From Actinomycetota bacterium (lineage in GTDB: Bacteria; Actinomycetota; Actinomycetes; Nanopelagicales; Nanopelagicaceae): a stretch of 45,544 nucleotides of DNA. The number at the start of each line of letters is the position of its first letter. Position 1 is the stretch's first letter. Position numbers and translations under genes: made by a program. The stretch spans positions 1-45,544 of the forward strand of contig CANLEG010000004.1 in the NCBI GenBank assembly GCA_947489605.1, written 5' to 3'. Positions 10,400 to 19,332 of the stretch are shown here, in pieces. Below the pieces are notes generated by a model. That model had not been told where the DNA came from, did not search any database, and worked only from the letters and a program-made list of their open reading frames with translations.

Positions 10400-11131
10400 A
10401 TGACATATCAATTGCGTGACCTAAACGGAAAAGTTGTAATCATCACTGGTGCCACAGCAGGAATTGGTGCCGCTGCTGCAAAAGCCCTTATTGAGATGGG
10501 CTGCAAAGTTGTTTTGAATGCCCGTAACGAAGAGCGCCTTAAGGGCATGGTTGCTGAACTCGGTGCCAGCGCTGTTTATGTCGCCGGTGATTGTTCAGAA
10601 CCAGATCTTGCTCGTAAAGTTGCAAAGGCCGCAATCGATAACTTCGGAACAATCGATGCCGTTGTTCCAAATGCGGGAATCGGTTTCTATGGTTCTATTC
10701 TTGATCACAGCGATGAAGATGTAAATCGCATGATGCGCACAAACTATGAGGGAACAGTTCACATGATTCGGGCCGCGCTTCCAACAATGTTGGCGAAGAA
10801 AGAGGGCGATGTAATTATCGTTGCATCTGTCGCAGGTTTCCGTGGTGGCGATATTGAAGCCATCTATGCCGGAACCAAACATGCCCAAGTTGGTTTTGCT
10901 GGTTCACTTGATCGCGAACTTCGCGCAAAGGGTGTCCGTGTTGCACTTGTCTGCCCTGCCGGAACCGAGACTGAATTCGCACTTGGCTTTGGTCGCACCG
11001 CTGGAGAAGAAAAGTTAAAAAATTATTTGCGACCAGAAGATGTTGCTTTTCAAATCACAACCATCATGAGCCAACCTCGTTCGGTTCGCACACATGTATG
11101 GAAAATGTGGTCCATGCAGCAAGATTCTTAA
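10400..11131 (+). CDS. SDR family oxidoreductase
   Basis: TGATAGIGAAAAKAL, NAGIGFYG, YAGTKHA. Confidence 0.9.
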   Translation: MTYQLRDLNGKVVIITGATAGIGAAAAKALIEMGCKVVLNARNEERLKGMVAELGASAVYVAGDCSEPDLARKVAKAAIDNFGTIDAVVPNAGIGFYGSILDHSDEDVNRMMRTNYEGTVHMIRAALPTMLAKKEGDVIIVASVAGFRGGDIEAIYAGTKHAQVGFAGSLDRELRAKGVRVALVCPAGTETEFALGFGRTAGEEKLKNYLRPEDVAFQITTIMSQPRSVRTHVWKMWSMQQDS

Positions 11132-11136
11132 ATTAG

Positions 11137-11544
11137 CTAGCCCTTAACTACCGCTTTAATAATCGCTTCAGGTGTTGCATGCTCGCCAACTTTTGCATCA
11201 ACACTTGTAACGATTCCATTTTTCTGAGCCGCTGCCAAGAATGCCAATTGCGCAGCAATATCAGTCATCCAATACAACGCGGATGGCCCGGCTCGATCCA
11301 AGATTCGCTCAGCCTGTTCAATTCGCGCATCAGAGAATTTTTCAACATCGTTCTTGTCATCTTCAACAATCGCTAACAAATATTGCTTTATCTCAAATGC
11401 AATTCCAGTCTTATCGCCATCATCTTCGATTAAAGATTTAAGTTCGGCATCCAGGCCGCGCATCTTTCGTCCTTCGCGCTTTTTTCGGGACTTGCGCTCC
11501 ATATATAAATAGACCAGCGCTGCAATGAATAGAAATTCAAACAT
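11137..11544 (-). CDS. hypothetical protein with N-terminal TM segment
   Basis: 135-aa ORF, MFEFLFIAALVYLYMERKSRKK start, SD upstream. Confidence 0.6.
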   Translation of the reverse strand: MFEFLFIAALVYLYMERKSRKKREGRKMRGLDAELKSLIEDDGDKTGIAFEIKQYLLAIVEDDKNDVEKFSDARIEQAERILDRAGPSALYWMTDIAAQLAFLAAAQKNGIVTSVDAKVGEHATPEAIIKAVVKG

Positions 11545-11649
11545 TTTCTGCCCCTTTCAATGATCTAAAGCTAGATTTAAACCTATTCCCTACCTCTGAC
11601 ATCACGGTAATCCCCCAGATTCAAGCCCGCCAGGGTTACCCTTTTGCCC

Positions 11650-12414
11650 ATGAGCAAAGAAATCACATCCCAAAGTCTTCGCAAGATAAACATCTTCGCT
11701 GGAATTCTTCATCTGGCACAAATGGCTGCAGTCCTCGCACTCAGCAACGACTTCGCACTTCCAGTCACTGCCAACTACATGTCTGGTCCGCCGGGATCCA
11801 CATACGCCGATCCAGTCATTCTTTTTAGTACTCCAGTTGGTTTAACAGTTGCAATCTTTCTTGGTCTTTCTGCACTCGCTCACTTCATCGTCGCAAGTCC
11901 ACAATTTTTCCCACGTTACAGCGCAGGCATGGCCGCAAAGCGAAACTATTTCCGCTGGGTTGAATACTCAATTAGCTCTTCAGTAATGATTGTTTTGATC
12001 GCCCAAGTAACTGGCGTTGCAGAAATTTCAGCAATAATCTCAATCTTTGGTGTCAACGCATCGATGATTTTATTTGGTTGGTTACAAGAGAAATATGAGA
12101 ACCCAGGAAGTGGCGGTTGGCTTCCATTCATCTTTGGTTGCATCACCGGAATCGTTCCGTGGATTGCGCTTCTCTTTTATGTCTTCTCAATTGGTGGCCC
12201 TAGCGATGCCTCTGCCCCAGCATTCGTCTATGGCATCGTTTTGACGATATTTATCTTCTTCAACTCATTCGCACTCGTGCAATGGTTGCAATACAAGAAG
12301 GTCGGAAAGTGGTCAGAATACATTCGCGGTGAACGTACTTACATCACGCTTTCACTCGTTGCTAAATCACTTCTGGCTTGGCAGATCTTTGCCAACACTT
12401 TAATTCCTGCTTAA
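11650..12414 (+). CDS. heliorhodopsin
   Basis: 7-TM protein; RWVEYSISSSVMIVLI (TM3, Glu counterion region) and TM7 YITLSLVAKSLLAWQIFANTL with retinal-binding Lys. ATG at 11650 preferred to the ORF-track TTG at 11644. Confidence 0.93.
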   Translation: MSKEITSQSLRKINIFAGILHLAQMAAVLALSNDFALPVTANYMSGPPGSTYADPVILFSTPVGLTVAIFLGLSALAHFIVASPQFFPRYSAGMAAKRNYFRWVEYSISSSVMIVLIAQVTGVAEISAIISIFGVNASMILFGWLQEKYENPGSGGWLPFIFGCITGIVPWIALLFYVFSIGGPSDASAPAFVYGIVLTIFIFFNSFALVQWLQYKKVGKWSEYIRGERTYITLSLVAKSLLAWQIFANTLIPA

Positions 12415-12429
12415 CACTTCTTAGAGTTT

Positions 12430-12467
12430 TAAAAAAATGACTCCCGGTGACTAAATCGGGAGTCATT
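12430..12467 (-). terminator. rho-independent terminator downstream of the minus-strand tRNA
   Basis: atgactcccg…cgggagtcat 10-bp stem (12437-12466) followed on minus strand by TTTTTTT. Confidence 0.8.
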
Positions 12468-12476
12468 TGGTGTGCG

Positions 12477-12550
12477 TATGACTGGTGGGAATCGAACCCA
12501 CGACCTTCCTCGTAGTCAGTGAGGTGCTCTATCCGCTGAGCTACAGTCAT
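12477..12550 (-). tRNA. tRNA; anticodon by position GAC (Val), assignment uncertain because of an atypical anticodon arm
   Basis: Minus strand ATGACTG TA GCTC AGCGGATA GAGC A CCTCACTGACTACGAGG AAGGTC GTGGGTTCGATTCCCAC CAGTCAT: acceptor, D and T arms intact. Confidence 0.8.
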
Positions 12551-12673
12551 ACGCATGCGAAAATTAGCCCTGATTACATTCTGTTAAATTTTTTGAAAAC
12601 GATTTTGTGAATAAAGATCAGTTGTGTAAAAAGAATTGCAATCAGCCCAAAAGTTGATGTTAAGGTTCATCCG

Positions 12674-12755
12674 CGTAGTCAGTGAGGTGCAAGTCCAGAT
12701 GTTATAGTTTTGGCACTTAGTCATAGAGGTGTGCAATACAATCTGAGCTACAAGA
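12674..12755 (-). repeat. tRNA-derived fragments: exact 17-bp anticodon-arm repeat (12674-12690) and a degraded 5'-half-like segment (~12716-12755)
   Basis: cgtagtcagtgaggtgc identical to 12511-12527; minus-strand TGTAGCTCAG…ACCTCTATGACTAAG resembles the tRNA 5' half. Confidence 0.6.
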
Positions 12756-12757
12756 AA

Positions 12758-12788
12758 GAGCCCCGCAGAGAAATCTGTGGGGCTCTTT
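12758..12788 (-). terminator. rho-independent terminator (bidirectional), probably for the minus-strand hydrolase gene
   Basis: gagccccgcaga-gaaa-tctgtggggctc stem with one G-U. Confidence 0.75.
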
Positions 12789-12821
12789 GCTTATCCTAGA
12801 TAAGTGCAGTAATTAATTTCC

Positions 12822-14003
12822 CTATTTTTTATGGGCCAACAGAAAGTCGAAGACTGAAGAAATGAATGCGGCATTTATCTTTGGTAAGTGCTTTCCTCCA
12901 GCGATCGTCCACATTTCAACGGCCACACCCTTAGGGCACTTGTAAGCCGCTTTGGTTGTCTCAGAACCAGCAAGAACTGATTCGTAATTAAATTTAGCCT
13001 TGTTCTTAATCAGCGCCGCTGAAGTAGAACAGCCATTTATTTCCGCCCATTTACTTGTTTCAACAGCAACGCTTGGATACGGCTGCTTCGGATCATCAAA
13101 GACATCTCCGCCAGCAATATGAATCAATTCATCTTCGGTACCGTTAATTTGCAAGACGCTAACAGGTCGATCTGCCTTACATAGTGACATATCTGCAAAG
13201 CTTGATCCGTTGAAATTCACAAGCGCCGCTATCTTGCTCGAATTATTGCAAGCAGTCGTATACGACATGAAGCCGCCATTTGAATGTCCAAAGAAATAAA
13301 CGCGCTTGGCATCAATCGAAACCTTCGCACTTATTTGTTTCACAAGATCCATCAAATACTTGGAATCATCAACGCCGCTTTTTTCAAAATCACAACATGA
13401 TCCAGTCGCATTCCAAAAAGGTAGTCCACCACTATTCTTCGAACCAGATGGCAGAGCCAGAACAACTCCCCTTTTATATGCCTCAGCGGTTAAATCCACC
13501 AGTGCCAGTAAATCATTCGGTGTTGCCGTAAAACCAGGAAGTGCAACTAGCAACGGCGCTGCTACTTTGGCTTTCAACGTTCCAGGGATTAATACTTGAG
13601 CCGGGCGCACATCGCCAACCTTTATTAATTTGCTTCCCTTCTTTAAAGTTATCTTCAAGCCTTTTTCTAGAACAAATTGATTACCGGTACTTGCCGGCGC
13701 AGTTGGTTGGGCTGATGCGGTTGGTTTTGCCGCAGGTGTTTCAACCGCAGGAAGTGGATCTCCATCAATCCACCACTTTGCGATTCCATAAATAAGAATG
13801 CATGAAAGATTTTTGCCACTATACGAACTAAGTTCTTTCTGCCCTACTGCATCGGTCGAACATGTGCGTCCTGGTGCCGCAGCCCCTTCAGGATATCCAT
13901 CATCTAATGCGGCAGCAGTTGCAGATGAAGTAAGAAATAGTGAAAGTAAAGAACCAGCTGCCAATACAGTAAACAACTTACGCAGCGATAATTTCATACC
14001 CAA
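12822..14003 (-). CDS. secreted PHB depolymerase/LpqC-like alpha/beta hydrolase
   Basis: Signal peptide; PLLVALPGFTATPNDL…KRVYFFGHSNGGFMSY (G-H-S-N-G nucleophile elbow)…GGKHLPK. Confidence 0.8.
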   Translation of the reverse strand: MGMKLSLRKLFTVLAAGSLLSLFLTSSATAAALDDGYPEGAAAPGRTCSTDAVGQKELSSYSGKNLSCILIYGIAKWWIDGDPLPAVETPAAKPTASAQPTAPASTGNQFVLEKGLKITLKKGSKLIKVGDVRPAQVLIPGTLKAKVAAPLLVALPGFTATPNDLLALVDLTAEAYKRGVVLALPSGSKNSGGLPFWNATGSCCDFEKSGVDDSKYLMDLVKQISAKVSIDAKRVYFFGHSNGGFMSYTTACNNSSKIAALVNFNGSSFADMSLCKADRPVSVLQINGTEDELIHIAGGDVFDDPKQPYPSVAVETSKWAEINGCSTSAALIKNKAKFNYESVLAGSETTKAAYKCPKGVAVEMWTIAGGKHLPKINAAFISSVFDFLLAHKK

Positions 14004-14087
14004 TTAGATTGCATTAATCGGCATATAGCAAGGGTAAATGAATGAACTCAACAAGAGATTTGCAATAAAAGTTAAGTAAAATCAGGC

Positions 14088-14231
14088 ATGCCTCGCACCG
14101 CAAAAACGAAGAATGGTTTCGCACCCAAAATCTGCGTTCGCTGCGGCCTGGAATTTGAATGGCGAAAAAAATGGGCCAAGAACTGGACCGAAGTTAAGTA
14201 CTGCAGTGAAAGATGCCGTGAGAATAAATGA
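14088..14231 (+). CDS. DUF2256-like zinc-binding small protein (47 aa), absent from the ORF track
   Basis: [47 protein letters not shown]: CxxC + CxxxC, WRKKW…[13 protein letters not shown] overlap with the next gene. Confidence 0.85.
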   Translation: MPRTAKTKNGFAPKICVRCGLEFEWRKKWAKNWTEVKYCSERCRENK

Positions 14232-15700
14232 AGCGCATCATCTACATTCCATTCGATCACTTGCATCGAAACTTTGGCGCACTCAAGGAAGCTGATCCAA
14301 AACAAGATGTAATGGCAATGGTTGAAAGTGCTCGAATGACAACTGGGCGCAATTGGCACAAAGAACGTCTCTTCTTTTTAATCTCCAGCGCTCGACATTT
14401 TGCCGAGTCACTGAAAGATGAAGGCTTCACAGTTGAATATGTAAAGGCTGCAACAACTATTGATGGCCTCGAAACTATCAAAGCAAAACACAAACTCAGC
14501 GAAGTCATCTGTGCTGAACCATCTTCATTCCGACAGTTCGAAGCGCTACAAAAGTGTGGTGTCACATTCATCGCTAATGATTTCTTCTTAACTCCTCGCC
14601 CACTCTTCAAAGAATGGGCTGATTCGCAGAAGTCGTTTCTGATGGAAAATTTCTACCGGTTACAACGAAGTCGATTAAATAATCTGATGGAAAAAGGAAA
14701 ACCAACCGGTGGCGCCTGGAACTTCGATAAAGAGAACCGCTTGCCACCACCAAAGAAGTATGAAGGCCCGGCATATTTAGAACATAAGCGCGATCAAATT
14801 GATATTGAAGTTGCCAAAGAACTTGGCCACACACCAACAACAACTTGGGCTACGACGCGTAAGGGCGCACTTGATCAGTTGAAAAACTTTATTGATAACC
14901 ACTTTGCAGAATTTGGTCCACTTGAAGATGCGATGACCACAGATAACTGGGCGCTTCACCATTCACTTCTTTCGCCCTACTTAAACAATGGTCTTATCCA
15001 TGCCGAAGAAGTTATCGCTGAAGCAGTCAAAGCTTTCAACTCCGGCAAAGTTCCCATTGAATCCGCAGAAGGCTTTATTCGCCAAATTATTGGCTGGCGC
15101 GAATATGTAAACGGCATGTATTGGTTCCTCGGCCCTGATTACCGCGAAAATAATCAACTAAAAGCGACTAGAAAACTTCTTCCACTATTTACTGATTCCA
15201 ATAAAACCAAGATGAATTGCATAAAGGAAACGGTTGCCGATATCGAAGAACGCGCCTGGGTTCATCACATCCCACGCCTTATGCTGCTAAGTAATCTCGC
15301 ACTAGTCACCGGCACCAATCCCCAAGAATTTCTTGATTGGATGCGTGAAGTATTTATCGATGCAACTGAATGGGTAATGGTTCCGAATGTAATTGGAATG
15401 GGCGTTCATGCCGATGGTGGCGCAATGATGACAAAACCATATGCGGCGGGCGGTGCTTACATTTCGCGGATGTCTAACTACTGCAAACCTTGTGTCTACA
15501 ACCCTAAGTTGCGAACTGGCGAAGACGCTTGTCCGTTCACAACCTTGTACTGGGATTTCCTAGATCGACATAAAGAAACTTTCGCAAAGAATCATCGCAT
15601 GAGCCAACAATTCTTTGGTCTTAACCGGTTAAGTGATCTTCCAGAGCTAAAGCAAAGGGCTAAAGAAGTTCTCGAAGGGTTAGAGCAAGGAACAATCTAA
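14228..15700 (+). CDS. cryptochrome/photolyase family protein, FeS-BCP/PhrB-like (prokaryotic 6-4 photolyase type)
   Basis: IPFDHL…, [13 protein letters not shown]-terminal CKPC…GEDACPF cluster cysteines, W.FLDRH. Confidence 0.9.
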   Translation: MKRIIYIPFDHLHRNFGALKEADPKQDVMAMVESARMTTGRNWHKERLFFLISSARHFAESLKDEGFTVEYVKAATTIDGLETIKAKHKLSEVICAEPSSFRQFEALQKCGVTFIANDFFLTPRPLFKEWADSQKSFLMENFYRLQRSRLNNLMEKGKPTGGAWNFDKENRLPPPKKYEGPAYLEHKRDQIDIEVAKELGHTPTTTWATTRKGALDQLKNFIDNHFAEFGPLEDAMTTDNWALHHSLLSPYLNNGLIHAEEVIAEAVKAFNSGKVPIESAEGFIRQIIGWREYVNGMYWFLGPDYRENNQLKATRKLLPLFTDSNKTKMNCIKETVADIEERAWVHHIPRLMLLSNLALVTGTNPQEFLDWMREVFIDATEWVMVPNVIGMGVHADGGAMMTKPYAAGGAYISRMSNYCKPCVYNPKLRTGEDACPFTTLYWDFLDRHKETFAKNHRMSQQFFGLNRLSDLPELKQRAKEVLEGLEQGTI

Positions 15701-15703
15701 AAC

Positions 15704-15853
15704 TTAGTTGTTCTTCACGTATTCAGATGCGTGCGGAAAACCATTTGCTTCAAGCTTCTCCGCTAAATCAGCCTTTACTGCCTTAACAACCTTGTGGGTT
15801 CCATCGCAGTTCTTCTCTTCATCTCTTGTGTAACCACACTGACATGCACCCAT
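15704..15853 (-). CDS. 49-aa CDGSH-like iron-sulfur protein, absent from the ORF track
   Basis: MGACQCGYTRDEEKNCDGTHKVVKAVKADLAEKLEANGFPHASEYVKNN*: CxC…CDGTH. Confidence 0.7.
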   Translation of the reverse strand: MGACQCGYTRDEEKNCDGTHKVVKAVKADLAEKLEANGFPHASEYVKNN

Positions 15854-15901
15854 GAAAATCTCGTTTCTAATTGAAGTTGATGTAACTCTAACTAACTTTT
15901 C

Positions 15902-16021
15902 TTACTCGAAATCGCCGCCCCTGCCAGTGATTTTCTTCTTGCTTCGCGTAGGACGTTCATACGAGATAAGCAAACCAAAGAGAATCACGGCAAAGGCACC
16001 GATAACAATAAATTTTTCCAT
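15902..16021 (-). CDS. 39-aa single-TM protein
   Basis: MEKFIVIGAFAVILFGLLISYERPTRSKKKITGRGGDFE*: TM then basic tail. Confidence 0.6.
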   Translation of the reverse strand: MEKFIVIGAFAVILFGLLISYERPTRSKKKITGRGGDFE

Positions 16022-16025
16022 GTAG

Positions 16026-16400
16026 TTATCCGAGAACTGCCCATACAACTAGTGCAAATACAGCAATACCAAGACCGACCATTGCAGTCGCAGATAGCGA
16101 TAAGAATCCACGTGATGCTGAAATTCTCTTCGATAGTTCTGATGGCTTTTCAATTCTCTTGAGATCAATAAGCAAAACTTCTGCTTCACGAATAGTTGCA
16201 TACTGGGAAATGATTGCAAGAATTCCAGTGGCTGCGGCAACACCAAGTGTTAGATACTTAGCGCCATCGGTTGCGTTTTCGAATACACCAAGGGCTGCCA
16301 TTACAAAAACACCAATCAACATCAGAGTTGGCGCAATTTGAGCATTAATGATTTGTGAGCGCTTTGTGTTCCAAAGCTCTAATAATCCTTTTTCATCCAT
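16026..16400 (-). CDS. hypothetical membrane protein
   Basis: 124 aa, several TM segments, SD upstream. Confidence 0.65.
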   Translation of the reverse strand: MDEKGLLELWNTKRSQIINAQIAPTLMLIGVFVMAALGVFENATDGAKYLTLGVAAATGILAIISQYATIREAEVLLIDLKRIEKPSELSKRISASRGFLSLSATAMVGLGIAVFALVVWAVLG

Positions 16401-16496
16401 AGTTTCTCTCCTTGTTCCTACCTTGTTATTACCTGGTTCTTGGCTCCCGCTTAGGAGTCGGTAAATATTAAGTCCTAAACCCTAAATCCGCGTGTC

Positions 16497-16742
16497 CTAA
16501 TTCGAAAGGCTCGCCAGCTTCTCCACAACCGCATTGGCCGAAGGGTTTGTCATCGCGGTTCCATCAGAGAAAACCAGCGTTGGCACAACCTGATTTCCAC
16601 CAGTAATTTTCTCAACAATCTCGGCAGTGCCTGGAACCTCTTCAATATTAATCTCTTCAAAGGTAACCCCAAGGCGACCCAACTGCGACTTCAACCTCTT
16701 GCAATATCCACACCAGCTAGTCGAATACATTACGAATGACAT
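16497..16742 (-). CDS. glutaredoxin-like/mycoredoxin-like protein
   Basis: MYSTSWCGYCKRLKSQL; VPTLVFSDG. Confidence 0.85.
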   Translation of the reverse strand: MSFVMYSTSWCGYCKRLKSQLGRLGVTFEEINIEEVPGTAEIVEKITGGNQVVPTLVFSDGTAMTNPSANAVVEKLASLSN

Positions 16743-16744
16743 TC

Positions 16745-17539
16745 CTACCTCTTCCTTAAAAACTCTAGAACCAACTTCGAAACTTCCTGATGCTTCTCTT
16801 CCATCAGCGGAATCATTCCGCCTTGGATTACCGCTTTCGATATCCCCTTGGAATTCTTCAAACCGTGAAGAAACTTGTCGGCCTGTGGGAAAGCAAATGG
16901 ATCATCCGAAGGAGCCAAGATTAATACTTCCGAAGTTATTTTCTCTACTTGATCTTCTATGACATATGCAGCACAAGCAGCATGCCCATCAAGTGGATTC
17001 AGTCCAACAGCAAGTGAATCGTGAATAAATCGATTCAATATCTCTGGCTTATTCTTTGGATAATACTTATATCGCTTCGCCCAATTCGAAGTTAAATGTG
17101 AACCATCTTCGGCAATAACCGCATCGTCCACACCATCGCCATCTTTATGCTTCTCTCGATATTCCTTATCTGCAAATGGCGCAGCCGAAATAATTAACTT
17201 TTTCACTCGATTCGGATACTCCGCCGCAACAGCGAATGCAACAAGCCCGCCAGTGTGATGGCCTAGCAAATTAAAACTCGGCAAACCCATCGCATCTGCC
17301 AATGCAATTACTCCTGATGTATATTTCTCAATTGTCTGCGGCGCAGCAAACTTCGCACTCTGACCAAACCCATACATATCCATTGCAATCACTCTGTGTT
17401 CCACAGCCAACAACGGAATCAATTCCCGAAATTCATCCCAAGATCTTGGGGTTTGATGCAGAAGAATTATTGGCTCGCCTTGGCCCGCTGTAGCAATATG
17501 CAATTGCCCAAGTTCAGTTGTTATGTATTGAAATTCCAT
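16745..17539 (-). CDS. alpha/beta hydrolase
   Basis: ILLHQTPRSWDEF; VIAMDMYGFGQS; LLGHHTGGLVA. Confidence 0.88.
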   Translation of the reverse strand: MEFQYITTELGQLHIATAGQGEPIILLHQTPRSWDEFRELIPLLAVEHRVIAMDMYGFGQSAKFAAPQTIEKYTSGVIALADAMGLPSFNLLGHHTGGLVAFAVAAEYPNRVKKLIISAAPFADKEYREKHKDGDGVDDAVIAEDGSHLTSNWAKRYKYYPKNKPEILNRFIHDSLAVGLNPLDGHAACAAYVIEDQVEKITSEVLILAPSDDPFAFPQADKFLHGLKNSKGISKAVIQGGMIPLMEEKHQEVSKLVLEFLRKR

Positions 17540-17630
17540 AGACCCAAAAGACTACCCAGAATTAATCTAACGGCAGTATTCGCCCCCGCGAGTCCCTTGA
17601 CCCAAAAATACCCTTTGTTATTCTTATCCC

Positions 17631-17837
17631 ATGAAAAAAATAACTGCCATGGTTCTAGCGCTTACATTCTCACTAACCCTCGCTGCTTGTGGTGGCGACA
17701 AGGCTGAAGATACAAACACTGCAGCCACATATTCAAAGTGTCTTGAGACCGAAGCAGCAAAGTTATTGGATGAAACCGGATCTAACGCCGACTATGCCAA
17801 CGAAATGGCAGCAAAGGCCTGCGAAGCGCTTAAGTAA
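17631..17837 (+). CDS. small lipoprotein
   Basis: Signal with LTLAAC lipobox. Confidence 0.65.
   Translation: MKKITAMVLALTFSLTLAACGGDKAEDTNTAATYSKCLETEAAKLLDETGSNADYANEMAAKACEALK
17794..17837 (+). repeat. direct repeat a1 (3' end of small lipoprotein gene)
   Basis: 42/44 identical to 19286-19329. Confidence 0.9.
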
Positions 17838-17844
17838 TTTAGGG

Positions 17845-18285
17845 ATGCGACGCTTAATTGCAGCAATCTCAATTGCAGTGCTTCTAACTGGCTGTGCTCA
17901 AAAGTCTCCCCTTGAGAATCTTGCTGATGGTCCTTGCACGGGCGCACAAGTTAAGTTAATTGATAAACATATTTCAGGCCAGATAAATGCCTTGGCTAAG
18001 AAGAATTGGAAGTTGGCTTATTCATTTGCCTCACCTGATTTCAAGGCAGGAGTTGGGATAACTGACTTCAGTTACATCATCGTTGCGCAGTATTCAATGC
18101 TAATTAAGAACCAAGGCTTTCGCTTTAACAATTGCACCATTGCCGATAGCTTGATCACGCAAGAAGTAAGCGTGACGAGTGGCGGGCAGATTTATGACCT
18201 TAGCTACAAGCTCTCAGTAAATGAATCAAAACTTGGAATTGAATCAGCGGTGATTAATAAGGCCGGAACTAAATTAAGTACCTAG
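17845..18285 (+). CDS. lipoprotein, hypothetical
   Basis: MRRLIAAISIAVLLTGCAQKS lipobox; in frame with the longer ORF of the track. Confidence 0.65.
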   Translation: MRRLIAAISIAVLLTGCAQKSPLENLADGPCTGAQVKLIDKHISGQINALAKKNWKLAYSFASPDFKAGVGITDFSYIIVAQYSMLIKNQGFRFNNCTIADSLITQEVSVTSGGQIYDLSYKLSVNESKLGIESAVINKAGTKLST

Positions 18286-18337
18286 CTCCAAAGCCACGGC
18301 AGTTCCCAATGTCAGTACACACTGCCATAATTGCAAC

Positions 18338-19282
18338 ATGGCCGAAAACGAACTGACTCCCAATGAGATTGAGTATCTCTCTTGGAAGCTCATGTCCAGA
18401 GCGTTGGAATTCCTTGATTTAGATTTGCATCTCGCAGATTTGCATCCAGGCGGCGGCCAATATGATTGTTTGTCACTTATTACAAATGATGGTGACATTT
18501 TTTTAATGCTCAATCGCAATGGCACATCTGCAAAATCAAATACTGGAATTGTTCACGATATCTGGGAGAACGCATCTAAAAATGGTGCCCGTTCAACAAT
18601 AATGGACACTTTCACTGAACTAGATATCGATATGTACGATGTAGCAAAAGAAAACGCAGCTTTAATCCTTACCTGTAAGCGTATGGTTCGATGGATTCGG
18701 CACCAATCAAGCAAAAAAGGTAGCGCTATTTGCTGTTGGATAGATGATTCTTATTTTGTTGGTCCATCCAAAAACTTACTTTCTCAAGTAATGATTCCTG
18801 GATCGTGGACCACTCAAGATCCCCCACGTGAATCAACAGATTGGTCAGCCTGGCTATATGCCTTAACTATTGATGAAAAAGTAATAGGACTTGTTAACAT
18901 GAAAACTGGTGATGCCGTTAACCCTGATGGCACACCAATGGCACAGTGGTATGAAGAAAAATTTCTTGTTGCAGCCAAAAAAATCAAAAAGGTTGAGCCA
19001 TTCATACAGCCAATTGAAATGCCCACTGAAGAAGTTCTAAAGATTTTCCGAAAGGTTAGTACCTTCAACGGCTATAACGTATTTGGCGATGAACTAGCAT
19101 CGGTCGCAACTTCTGTGGCAGAGGATTGGTCAAACACGGGCGAACTTCCTGAAGACATTGAAAAAATCAAGGGCGCTCTCTTCTTCGAATTCCGTAGAAC
19201 TCATCACACAGGTCAATACCCAGAAGGCAACGATCTTTTATACGTGAAGGCCTTAGGACAAGCCATTGATAAACATAAATAG
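18338..19282 (+). CDS. hypothetical protein, possibly TY-Chap2-like (putative peptide chaperone)
   Basis: LHLADLHPGGGQYDCLSLI… motif recalled from that family; not verified. Confidence 0.45.
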   Translation: MAENELTPNEIEYLSWKLMSRALEFLDLDLHLADLHPGGGQYDCLSLITNDGDIFLMLNRNGTSAKSNTGIVHDIWENASKNGARSTIMDTFTELDIDMYDVAKENAALILTCKRMVRWIRHQSSKKGSAICCWIDDSYFVGPSKNLLSQVMIPGSWTTQDPPRESTDWSAWLYALTIDEKVIGLVNMKTGDAVNPDGTPMAQWYEEKFLVAAKKIKKVEPFIQPIEMPTEEVLKIFRKVSTFNGYNVFGDELASVATSVAEDWSNTGELPEDIEKIKGALFFEFRRTHHTGQYPEGNDLLYVKALGQAIDKHK

Positions 19283-19285
19283 ATC

Positions 19286-19329
19286 ATGCCAATGAAATGG
19301 CAGCAAAGGCCCGCGAAGCGCTTAAGTAA
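19286..19329 (+). repeat. direct repeat a2 (remnant 3' end of small lipoprotein gene)
   Basis: 42/44 identical to 17794-17837, including the stop. Confidence 0.9.
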
Positions 19330-19332
19330 ACC

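Noticed and set aside
12362-12556. Minus-strand ORF MRMTVAQRIEHLTDYEEGRGFDSHQSY…
   Set aside because: It is a translation across the tRNA gene, a well-known artefactual ORF type.
12511-12690. A complete integrated mobile element between the tRNA fragment repeats
   Set aside because: Only ~150 bp separates them and no integrase is present; at most a scar or decayed tRNA copy.
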